64,000 nt of DNA, taken from assembly GCF_017084525.1 (NCBI RefSeq), contig NZ_CP070950.1, forward strand, positions 4,030,001 through 4,094,000, read 5' to 3'. The notes under the pieces were generated by a model, which ran no database searches, had not been told where the DNA came from, and worked only from the letters and a program-made list of their open reading frames with translations. The translations under genes were made by a program, and so were the position numbers. Within the stretch, counting starts at the first letter, position 1. Every line of letters starts with the position of its first letter. Below are positions 24,662 to 31,732 of this stretch, in pieces. The DNA is from Conexibacter sp. SYSU D00693 (GTDB lineage Bacteria; Actinomycetota; Thermoleophilia; Solirubrobacterales; Solirubrobacteraceae).

Positions 24662-25025
24662 GGCACCGGTGGAGAGCTGTCGTCAGAGCAACACGACTCG
24701 TCGCGCGAGCCGAGCTGTGTCGCCACGAGTGGGGCAAGGGCGTCGCCGTCATGCTGTGCTCGTCTCCAAGACCGGACCGAGGTCTCATTCGCTGACCGTG
24801 GGCTCAGTCGCTGGAGCAGCAGCGCGGATGAGGTGGACTCCATGGCGGAGGTCATCCACCGTGTCCGCTCCATCGTCGATCCCAAGCCGCCGAGAGAGGG
24901 GGGGAGAGATGCAACAGGCGGAGGGCTGGTGCCGCGTTTGCTCGCCCGAGAGCAACGGCGCGCGGTGCTGTTGTCGGCGAACAGTCCGGAGATGGACTGG
25001 TAGAGACGAAACCCACCTACGAACC
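24662..25025. other. 364-bp gap with one possible 53-codon ORF
   Basis: I see no confident gene here. The best candidate is an ORF at 24842-25003 (+) encoding MAEVIHRVRSIVDPKPP and ending in LLSANSPEMDW. Its third positions are mostly G/C, so it may be a real small protein or a gene fragment. A purine-rich GAGAGAGGGGGGAGAG lies just before an ATG at 24909 that is in frame with the next gene, but the signal peptide argues for ATG 25026. Confidence 0.35.
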
Positions 25026-26075
25026 ATGGATCTTCGAAAGCTTCTCGCTCTTTCCGTCGTGCTCGGGATGTTCGGCCCAGCGCCGGCGTCCGCCAGCACC
25101 GGCGAGGTCCTCGCGAGCGAGAGTCGCCCGACGACCGTCACGACCTACGGCGACCACACGCTGTGGAGCCACTTCGACGCTCGCTCCAAGCGCTACCGCC
25201 TGGTCGACCACCGCTCGGGACGAACCGTCACCGTTCCGGTTCGCGGGCAGCGCGTGCCATTCGATGTCGACGCCGGGCCGGATCGAGGCGGACGACCGGT
25301 GGCCGTGTACTCGCGGTGCTCGGGGCGCGAGCCGCATCTCGGTGATGGCCGCGCCGACGGACTGCCCCTGCACTACGCGGCGCGGGGCTGTCGGCTCTTC
25401 CAGGTCGACTTGGGGACCGGTCGAGAGCACAAGCTGAACGTCACGGCGCGCAAGGGCTTCAGCCAGTTCCGGCCGAGCATCTGGAAGGGGCGCATCGCGT
25501 ACGCGTCGCGCCGTGACCGGTCGCAGGCGGACATCGCCCTGCTGCTGCAGCGACTCGAAGGCCGGCGGCCGCGCTCGCTTCGACCCGGTCCTCGAGAGTC
25601 CCGTGCTGGCACCGTGCCCTATGCCGACTCGGTCGACCTCGGTCCCCTGAGCTTGGACTTGCGCGGCACCCGCGTGGCGGTCGTGTGGGCTTCCAACCCG
25701 CCCGACGAAGGCGAGCCCGCCGGTTGCGGTTCTGGTGCTGAGGTCAAGGACGGGGGCACGCTGCGCACGACGCTCCTGGTGGTCTCGACGCGGAGGTCGA
25801 CGACGCTCGACAGCGAGTGCACCTGGTTCGAGGTCCTGACGCGCGTGGGAGCCAGCTGGACGCTGGACGGCCAGGTGACCAGCGCCCAGCTCAAGCCGTC
25901 GCGCGTGGGCCGCGACTCGATCCTCACCACCTTCGGCAAGGACGCGAGCGCTCGGCCCGAGCCTCTGGCGGCGAACGCCATCTCGGTCACGGCGAGCGGG
26001 GTGGACCGGCGGATCGTGGTCACCGAGCCCACGGATGCGCAGCCGGACTATCGGGTGGTCGACATCCAGCTCTGA
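25026..26075 (+). CDS. Secreted beta-propeller-like protein
   Basis: A 349-residue exported protein. ATG 25026 gives a signal peptide (LLALSVVLGMFGPAPASAS). Repeated blocks follow, of the type 'TTVTTYGDHTLWSHFD..RYRLVDHRSG', 'GRPVAVYSRCSG', 'GRIAYASRRD' and 'LRGTRVAVVWAS'. These alternating W/Y and D/R-rich strands resemble TolB/propeller-like secreted proteins common in Solirubrobacterales. Two nearby fragments (23171-23592 and 26098-26569) look like broken paralogues. An upstream in-frame extension is open to 24609 but lacks the features of a start. The function is unknown. Confidence 0.65.
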   Translation: MDLRKLLALSVVLGMFGPAPASASTGEVLASESRPTTVTTYGDHTLWSHFDARSKRYRLVDHRSGRTVTVPVRGQRVPFDVDAGPDRGGRPVAVYSRCSGREPHLGDGRADGLPLHYAARGCRLFQVDLGTGREHKLNVTARKGFSQFRPSIWKGRIAYASRRDRSQADIALLLQRLEGRRPRSLRPGPRESRAGTVPYADSVDLGPLSLDLRGTRVAVVWASNPPDEGEPAGCGSGAEVKDGGTLRTTLLVVSTRRSTTLDSECTWFEVLTRVGASWTLDGQVTSAQLKPSRVGRDSILTTFGKDASARPEPLAANAISVTASGVDRRIVVTEPTDAQPDYRVVDIQL

Positions 26076-26097
26076 ACTTCGGGCGCCGCGGGCTTCA

Positions 26098-26569
26098 GGC
26101 CGCGGCACCAGGGCTGGCGACGACGAGGCTTCGTGGTTGTCTCAGTTCCAGCGGCGAGCTCGTCAAGCTCGAGGGCGCTCGCACGTTCGATGAGGGCGGC
26201 ATCGCTGAGGCGGCATCCGCCTTCCGGCTGCAGGGGCGGTTCCTGGCGTACGTGACCAGCCAGGTCGATCGCCGGTCGACGTCTGCCTTCGTGACGCCTC
26301 ATCGCTACGACCTGCGCAACGGCCACCACCGCGCCATCGCTGTCGGCGGGACGACGCACTCGAGCCCCCTGATCGTGATCTGCGAGCCACCAGCTTCGGG
26401 CAGTCCCCAGTTCAACGCGCCGCCGGGCGCCCGCGTGCGATTCAGCGATCGGCTGGGCACCCGGACCGCAGACCGGGGGGAGCCGGCGTCCATCGGGCCG
26501 ATGCGGCTGCGCGGGGATGTGGCCACCTGGACCCTCGCGGACCAGGCTCGGCGCTACGAACTGCGCTGA
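26098..26569 (+). pseudogene. 5'-truncated paralogue of the secreted propeller-like family
   Basis: The frame reads GCLSSSGELVKLEGARTF, then FRLQGRFLAYVTSQVDRRS, RYDLRNGHHRAIAV and a final DVATWTLADQARRYELR before TGA at 26569. This is the internal and C-terminal sequence expected of the family at 25026 ('W..DG..R.A.L' ending). There is no credible start codon and no signal peptide in this frame. It sits directly after the intact copy. I read it as a remnant of a tandem duplicate rather than a working gene. Confidence 0.45.
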
Positions 26570-26905
26570 GCCCGACCACATCAGGGGAACGGTCGTGGAC
26601 GCCGTGCCGCTGTGGGATGCCACCTTCGCGCGATGATCGAGGCCACGCGCGTTGGGCCTGCCGATCGCTCGCGGCCACCGTCTGCCGTGTGCCGGCTCAG
26701 GGCCCCTTGGGATGGTGCGGACCCCGCTCGGTGCGACCCGCGACAGTTCGCTTGCCTGCTGGACCGCCGAACCTCTGCGCCGCACGAGCATCCCGCTCGC
26801 CGTTGCGGGACCGACGAGCACGACGAACACGGCGAAAGAAGGCGGGACCCACGCAAGGAGGCTGGGTCAAGGAACACGAGCGCGATCGTGGCGATGCGTT
26901 GGCGT
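26570..26905. other. 336-bp gap, nothing recognisable
   Basis: Several short ORFs cross this stretch in both directions, but none has a domain, signal peptide or consistent third-position G/C bias. It lies between a truncated gene and the 3' end of a minus-strand gene and is probably degenerate sequence. Confidence 0.4.
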
Positions 26906-27859
26906 TCATCGCGAGGTGATGTCGATCGACCAGCTCGCCCGCATCGGCAGGCGCTGTTTGCCGAGCCGACCGTTGCCGCTTATGACGAAGCCGTAGCGGT
27001 TGGTGGTTCGGCGACCACGTCTCAATGGGACGGTGACCGTCTTGAGCGTGCCGTTCGGGAAGTCGAAGCGCGCCTCGCCACGACGGCGACCTCCCACTTC
27101 GATGCGTCCGGTGCATCGCCCTCGCTGCGGGGCGGGGCAGCGCAACGTGAACCTCGCCGCGGACGCGGAGAACCGGGGCCGGGCGGCGACGTCCCCTAGA
27201 CCGAGGGACACGCGGTCACAGCGGCCGATCCGGTCGGCGAGGCGTGCGCCGGTGACCGTTCCGCCCTCGCAGAACGCCGTAGCCGCTCGCGGCCATGCGG
27301 AGACCAATGCGTCGGGATCACCCAGAGGACGAGTCGGATCGAGCAGCACCTGGTCGTAGCCCTCGCCACCGTAGACCCGGTCGAAGCCGTCGGTGCTGCG
27401 CAGGACGTCGCTGCCACTGCCGCCCTCGAGCGTGTCGTTGCCCGGGCCGCCGTCGAGGAAGTCGTTGCCGTCGCCGCCGCGCAGGATGTCGGCTCCGGAG
27501 GCGGTCAGCGCGAAGTCGTCGCCATCGCCGAGCTCCGCGAACACCCATGGATCCGTCGGGGTCCCACCACCTACGGAGGAGGGCAGCTCGCAACGGACCT
27601 CGTGCGGGCTCTGAGCGGTGCATCCACCACCCGCTCGAACGACCGCCCTTGCGTCCTGCAGCATGAGGGTGGAGCCTGACTGCGTGACGCGCAGCGCGTT
27701 GGCCTCGCCAGGTTCGGCCGCGTAGCGCAGGCCGACGATGCGCGAGACGTCCTTACCGCTTCCCAGGGTCTCGACGGCCGCGTGAGCTGCTTGGGCTGGG
27801 GAGGGAAGCAGCGCAGTCACTGCAACGGCCGCGAGTGTCAGCCTGCGCATCAGGGCCAT
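26906..27859 (-). CDS. Secreted RTX-like calcium-binding repeat protein (second copy)
   Basis: A 317-residue exported protein starting at ATG 27859 (ATG 27850 is also possible). The signal peptide is MRRLTLAAVAVTALLPSPAQA. Glycine/aspartate nonapeptides occupy about residues 135-185 (GGDGNDFLDGGPGNDTLEGG, then SGSDVLR and GGEGYDQVLL). A C-terminal domain has CxxC-like cysteines and a basic, beta-rich end (NRYGFVISGNGRLGKQRLPM). The layout matches the protein at 23660-24661, but similarity outside the repeats is moderate, so these are diverged paralogues in opposite orientation around the decayed propeller genes. Confidence 0.72.
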   Translation of the reverse strand: MALMRRLTLAAVAVTALLPSPAQAAHAAVETLGSGKDVSRIVGLRYAAEPGEANALRVTQSGSTLMLQDARAVVRAGGGCTAQSPHEVRCELPSSVGGGTPTDPWVFAELGDGDDFALTASGADILRGGDGNDFLDGGPGNDTLEGGSGSDVLRSTDGFDRVYGGEGYDQVLLDPTRPLGDPDALVSAWPRAATAFCEGGTVTGARLADRIGRCDRVSLGLGDVAARPRFSASAARFTLRCPAPQRGRCTGRIEVGGRRRGEARFDFPNGTLKTVTVPLRRGRRTTNRYGFVISGNGRLGKQRLPMRASWSIDITSR

Positions 27860-28183
27860 GGAACCCGGGATCACCGCTTTCGGTGCGGTTGAACCGACAC
27901 CGGGCGACCTTCGGCACGTGGACGTCGCGGCGAAGAGCACTACCAGTCGAAGCCCTCCGCCCAGCCCCGCTGGCGGTCGTCGTGGAGAAGATCCGCGCAT
28001 GCGTCGCCTCGGCGTCAAGCACGCTCTGTCGCGCGCCTGCAACGTCGTATCGCATGACCGCCACCTGGACACCCGTCAAGCGCCATCGCTAGTACCTGAT
28101 GCGGCTCCGCATGGCCCAGTTCAGTCCGGGTCGATCCTCGGCGATCGTGCGGCGTTCGACAAGCGCGCGAGCGGTGGCGCCGT
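27860..28183. other. 324-bp gap, nothing recognisable
   Basis: This region lies between the minus-strand RTX protein start and a small plus-strand membrane protein. No ORF here shows convincing codon bias or motifs. It should hold the promoters of both flanking genes, but I cannot place them. Confidence 0.4.
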
Positions 28184-28447
28184 GTGCACCGGCTGGGGTG
28201 GGGGAAGACCGACCAGGTGGCCGAAGAGGTCATCGCCCTGCTGTTCACGGTCGTCGGCCTCTACAGCTTGTGGCAGGCGCTCGATCGGGTGCGCCACCCT
28301 GATCGTCCCCCGAATCACCTGCCCGGGACGCTGTTCCGCAACGTGCCGTGGTGGGCGCCGTGGAGCACGAACCGTCCACCTGCGTCTGCGTACATCACAG
28401 CTGGCGTCGTGTGCCTGCTCGGCGGCTGGCTCATCGTCCTTGCCTGA
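28184..28447 (+). CDS. Small hypothetical membrane protein
   Basis: An 87-residue ORF from GTG 28184, with GTG 28217 as an alternative start. It has two hydrophobic helices, EVIALLFTVVGLYSLWQAL and AYITAGVVCLLGGWLIVLA, flanking a Trp/Pro-rich loop (NVPWWAPWSTNRPP). Third positions are mostly G/C, supporting real coding. I do not recognise the family. It could be cotranscribed with the broken gene downstream. Confidence 0.5.
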   Translation: MHRLGWGKTDQVAEEVIALLFTVVGLYSLWQALDRVRHPDRPPNHLPGTLFRNVPWWAPWSTNRPPASAYITAGVVCLLGGWLIVLA

Positions 28448-28533
28448 GGCGCGACCTGGGTTCAAACGCCCCCTGAGTCAGGTCAGTCCTGGCGCGTCTC
28501 GCAGTCGCCCTTCGGGGGTAACCGGAATGCTCG

Positions 28534-28904
28534 ATGGTCGGTGAGCTTCTCGCGATCCTCATGATGCTGGGCTACCAGTTCGGGCTCGTCGCGATCTGCT
28601 TCCTGAAGGGCAAGCCGGCGTCGGGACGTGTGCGTTGTTCGTGCCGCTGCTCAACCTCGTGGGCCCTTGTCGCCTCGCCAAGCCGGACTCCTGGTGGGCA
28701 ATGCGCTACTACGGCAGCGAGCGCATGGATGCTGCTCGCCGGCGCTATCCGGACCGCTCGCCGCGACCCGGATGGCAGCCGACTGCGATGAACGACTGGG
28801 TCGAAGGCGGGCCGTGGCGGACCCAGGGCATGCAGTCTCCCCCCCGGCAGGCTGAGCGCGTGGCCAGGCCCAAAGCCAGACCTTCGGCCCTGCCTCCGTC
28901 CTGA
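28534..28904 (+). pseudogene. Frameshifted small membrane protein
   Basis: The first frame encodes MVGELLAILMMLGYQFGLV, then AICFLKGKP, and loses sense after about residue 30. A second frame picks up immediately (about 28625) with CALFVPLLNLVGPCRLAKP and then DSWWAMRYYG. The two pieces join into one continuous pattern familiar from short actinobacterial membrane proteins: a helix, then 'FLKGKP', a second helix 'LFVPLLxLVG', then 'RLAKPxSWWAxRxY'. A one-base change near 28615-28630 separates them. It is either a pseudogene or a sequencing error. Confidence 0.5.
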
Positions 28905-29037
28905 GCGGTCAGTCGTCCCAGCACAGTGCGACGGGCCGGTCAGGATGCTCCCGACATGCGCCATTGGGCGAGTGACCTACGCGCATGGGCATCGCTCCAT
29001 CTGATCCTGTTGCTGGGGTCCTGAGAGACCGCGAGCT

Positions 29038-29541
29038 TCAGCGAGTGGGGAGCCGGCGGGTGAGGCGGTGAGCTTCGCCGCCGGCGATCAGGGTCAGCTC
29101 GTCCGCGACGACCGGGCGGTCGGCGACGAAGGTCCAGCTCGCCTCGAGCTCGGTGCCGGTGCCGCCGACCTGCGAGTGGACGCGCATCATGAGCCGGCCC
29201 CGGTCCAGCATCAAGATGTCGGCGTCGAGGACGTGGTCGAACGGCGCATCGGGCGGCGGCTCGTCCGTCGCGCGCTCTCGCTCCCACCTGGCCAGCTGCC
29301 GGTGGAAGGCGCCGAGAGCGGCGAGGACGCCGGGGGTCGGTGAGATCCGCATGTCGATCGTCGCCCTGCGGTCGCTGACCGACAGGCCGACCACCACCAG
29401 CGGGACACCGCCAGACTCGAAGTGGATTGGTCTGATGGCGCTGATGGGTCGATCGTAGGGACCGATCGTGGCGCGGTGGGCTTCGCTCGGTCCCTGCTGG
29501 TCTGCCACCGCTGATGGTGAGCCTGAAGTTGTGCCCGGCAT
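29038..29541 (-). CDS. Hypothetical protein
   Basis: A 167-residue ORF. The first 40 residues are of doubtful coding character, so the true start may lie later, for example near YDRPISAIRP. The remainder reads as a compact alpha/beta domain with alternating hydrophobic strands (VPLVVVGLSVSDRRATIDM, ELEASWTFVADRPVVADEL) and one helix (VLAALGAFHRQLARWERER). No membrane segment, signal or known motif is present. I do not recognise the family. Confidence 0.45.
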   Translation of the reverse strand: MPGTTSGSPSAVADQQGPSEAHRATIGPYDRPISAIRPIHFESGGVPLVVVGLSVSDRRATIDMRISPTPGVLAALGAFHRQLARWERERATDEPPPDAPFDHVLDADILMLDRGRLMMRVHSQVGGTGTELEASWTFVADRPVVADELTLIAGGEAHRLTRRLPTR

Positions 29542-29583
29542 GCGGGCACGACTTCAGGGTCACGATCGGGCGGGCCACCGTGC

Positions 29584-29621
29584 GCGTGACGGGCCGCCAG
29601 GGGCGTGACGGGCCGCCACGC
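29584..29621. repeat. Two-copy 19-bp tandem repeat
   Basis: GCGTGACGGGCCGCCAGGG (29584-29602) is followed directly by GCGTGACGGGCCGCCACGC (29603-29621), and a third partial copy starts GGGTGACGG. The repeat lies between a hypothetical gene and the ferredoxin reductase 3' end. No function is evident. Confidence 0.6.
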
Positions 29622-29669
29622 GGGTGACGGACTGCCCCCGGCCGACCGGACCGCGGCCCCGCCGACCCC

Positions 29670-31043
29670 CTACGCCGCCGGCGCGCCCCGCCCCGCCTCG
29701 CGCAGGGCGTCCCACTCGACGAGCTTCACGCGCGGCCGCCCCTGGGGCTCGCCCGCGGCGCGCTCCGCGGCGTCGATCGCCTCCCAGCCCGTCCACTCGA
29801 CGAGGTGCTCGACGCGTTCGGTGAGGAGCTCGAGGACGTCGTCCTTGGTGGGCGCGTTGAGCTTGCCGGCCGCGGCGTCCTCGAGGAGCTTGTCGACGGT
29901 GTCCTGCGCGTCCTTCTTGTTCGTGCCGATGACGCCCGACGGGCCGCGCTTGATCCAGCCCGCGCAGTACTCACCCGGCAGCGGGGCGCCGGACGCGTCG
30001 CAGACGCGCCCGCCCTCGTTGCGGATGAGGCCGCGCTGGTCGTCGAACGGGATGCCCGCCAGCGGCAGGCCGCGGTAGCCGATCGAGCGGAAGACGAGCT
30101 GGCAGTCGAGCTCCTCGGTCTCGCCCGTGCCGACCGCGCGACCGCCCTGGATGGCGTTGCGCTCGAGCTTGAGTGCCCGCACGCGGCCGTCGTCGTCCCC
30201 GAGGACCTCGACGGGGGAGACGAGGAAGCGGAAGCGCACGCGCATCGGCTTGCCCTCGGGCTCGCGGGCGGCGTACTCGCGCAGGATCTCGACGTTGAGC
30301 TTGTTCGTGCGGTGGGCCTCCTCGGAGGCCAGCCACGCGGCGGACTCCTCGTCGAGCTCCAGGTCGGCCGGGTCGACGACGACGTCGGCGCGCTCGAGCT
30401 CGCCCATCTCGCGCAGCTCCGGGTTGGTGAACGCCGCCTGGGCCGGACCGCGCCGGCCGAGGATCACGACCTCCTCGACGCCCGCGGCGTTGAGGACGTC
30501 GATCGCGTGGTCGGCGGTGTCGGTGACCGCCAGCTCGTCGGGCGCCAGGGCGATCATCCGGGCGACGTCCATGGCGACGTTGCCGTTGCCGATGACCGCG
30601 ACGCGCTTCGCGGTCTGCAGCTCGAACTCGAGCTCGGCGAAGTCCGGGTGGCCGTTGTACCAGGAGACGAACTCGGTGGCCGGGTGCGAGCCCTTGAGGT
30701 CCTCGCCCGGGATGCCCATCCTGCGGTCGGTCGAGGTGCCCACCGCGTAGAGGACCGCGTGGTAGCGCTCGAGCAGCTCCTCGCGCGAGACGTCCTCGCC
30801 CAGGCAGACATGGCCGAAGAAGCGGAAGCGCTCGTGCTTGGCGGTCTTGTCGAAGGCCTTCGTGACGACCTTGATGTTCGGGTGGTCCGGCGCCACGCCC
30901 GCCCGCACCAGGCCGTACGGGGTGGGGAGGCGGTCGAAGAGGTCGACCTCGAACTCGGGCTCGGCGACCTTCAGCAGCTGCGAGGCGGCGTAGAAGCCCG
31001 AGGGCCCGGCGCCGAAGATGGCGACGCGCAGGGGCCCGCTCAC
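29670..31043 (-). CDS. fprA: Ferredoxin/adrenodoxin-NADP+ reductase (FprA-like)
   Basis: A 457-residue flavoprotein that passes electrons between NADPH and ferredoxin, related to mycobacterial FprA and adrenodoxin reductase. The FAD fold is VAIFGAGPSGFYAAS (residues 6-20). PTPYGLVRAGVAPDHP (about 41-56) is a family signature. The NADP fold is VAVIGNGNVAMDVARM (about 148-163). IGTNKKDAQDTV near 388 is the conserved C-terminal block. GTG 31043 overlaps the hemQ stop by GTGA, so it is the second gene of a hemQ-fprA unit. Coupling to haem synthesis suggests a role in supplying electrons to haem enzymes or cytochromes P450; this is inference. Confidence 0.9.
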   Translation of the reverse strand: MSGPLRVAIFGAGPSGFYAASQLLKVAEPEFEVDLFDRLPTPYGLVRAGVAPDHPNIKVVTKAFDKTAKHERFRFFGHVCLGEDVSREELLERYHAVLYAVGTSTDRRMGIPGEDLKGSHPATEFVSWYNGHPDFAELEFELQTAKRVAVIGNGNVAMDVARMIALAPDELAVTDTADHAIDVLNAAGVEEVVILGRRGPAQAAFTNPELREMGELERADVVVDPADLELDEESAAWLASEEAHRTNKLNVEILREYAAREPEGKPMRVRFRFLVSPVEVLGDDDGRVRALKLERNAIQGGRAVGTGETEELDCQLVFRSIGYRGLPLAGIPFDDQRGLIRNEGGRVCDASGAPLPGEYCAGWIKRGPSGVIGTNKKDAQDTVDKLLEDAAAGKLNAPTKDDVLELLTERVEHLVEWTGWEAIDAAERAAGEPQGRPRVKLVEWDALREAGRGAPAA

Positions 31044-31732
31044 AGGGTCGCCTCCGCGCGCGAGGTGCTGCCGTCCAGCGCGTCGAGCGCCCGGGTCAGC
31101 GACGTGCGCAGGCAGGTGAAGCTCGGCGTGTCGCGCTGGGTGTAGGCGGAGGCCTCGGTCGTGCGCAGGCGCTGCACGAGGTCGAGGAACGCGCCCGCGT
31201 CGTCGGTGTCGAAGGCGACGACGAACTCCTGGTCGTCGAGGCCGAACGAGTACGTCGTGTGGTTGTCGACCTGCGGGTACTCGCGCCCGACGCGGATGTG
31301 CTCCTGCATGATCTTCCAGCGCTCGTCCGCCGGCATCCCGTACCAGGCGCGCGTCTTGACGAACGGGTAGACGAAGACGTACTTGCCCTTGAAGGCGCGC
31401 GGGATGTGGCGCTCCTCGTCCGAGTACTCGCTCGTCTTGCGCAGCCCGAGGAACGAGTACGGCGTCGAGCACCACGACATCAGGCCGCTCTGGCCGAGCA
31501 CGACGTGCAGCTCGTGGATGCGGTCGAGGTTCTCCGCCTCGGCCAGCAGCATCATGTCCGCGTCGCCGCGGGTGCCGATGAGCGAGAAGGCCTGCAGCAG
31601 GTGGCCCTCGGCGAAGTCCTCGCAGGCGGCCAGGAACTCGGCCTTGCCCTCGGCCCGCTCCTCGGCGGGCAGGCGCCGCCAGGCAGGATCCACCTTGAGG
31701 AAGGTGTACTTGACGAAGTGACGGTCGGACAC
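31040..31732 (-). CDS. hemQ: Coproheme decarboxylase HemQ (chlorite dismutase-like)
   Basis: A 230-residue protein that oxidatively decarboxylates coprohaem III to haem b, the last step of the coproporphyrin-dependent pathway of Gram-positive bacteria. Family blocks are VKYTFLKVDPAWRRLP (7-22), SWCSTPYSFLGLRKTSEYS (86-104), VYPFVKTRAWY (121-131) and EHIRVGREYPQVDNHTTYSFGLDDQEFVVAFDTD (144-177, written here as contiguous segments; H145 is the predicted haem ligand). GTG 31732 is preceded by TACCCT 9 nt upstream. Chlorite dismutase activity is unlikely, because this is the HemQ-type sequence. Confidence 0.92.
   Translation of the reverse strand: MSDRHFVKYTFLKVDPAWRRLPAEERAEGKAEFLAACEDFAEGHLLQAFSLIGTRGDADMMLLAEAENLDRIHELHVVLGQSGLMSWCSTPYSFLGLRKTSEYSDEERHIPRAFKGKYVFVYPFVKTRAWYGMPADERWKIMQEHIRVGREYPQVDNHTTYSFGLDDQEFVVAFDTDDAGAFLDLVQRLRTTEASAYTQRDTPSFTCLRTSLTRALDALDGSTSRAEATL

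Noticed and set aside
29514-29627. 37-residue plus-strand ORF with a CPACGH zinc-knuckle-like motif
   Set aside because: It overlaps the start of a minus-strand gene, has only one CxxC pair and runs into a 19-bp tandem repeat. It is probably fortuitous.
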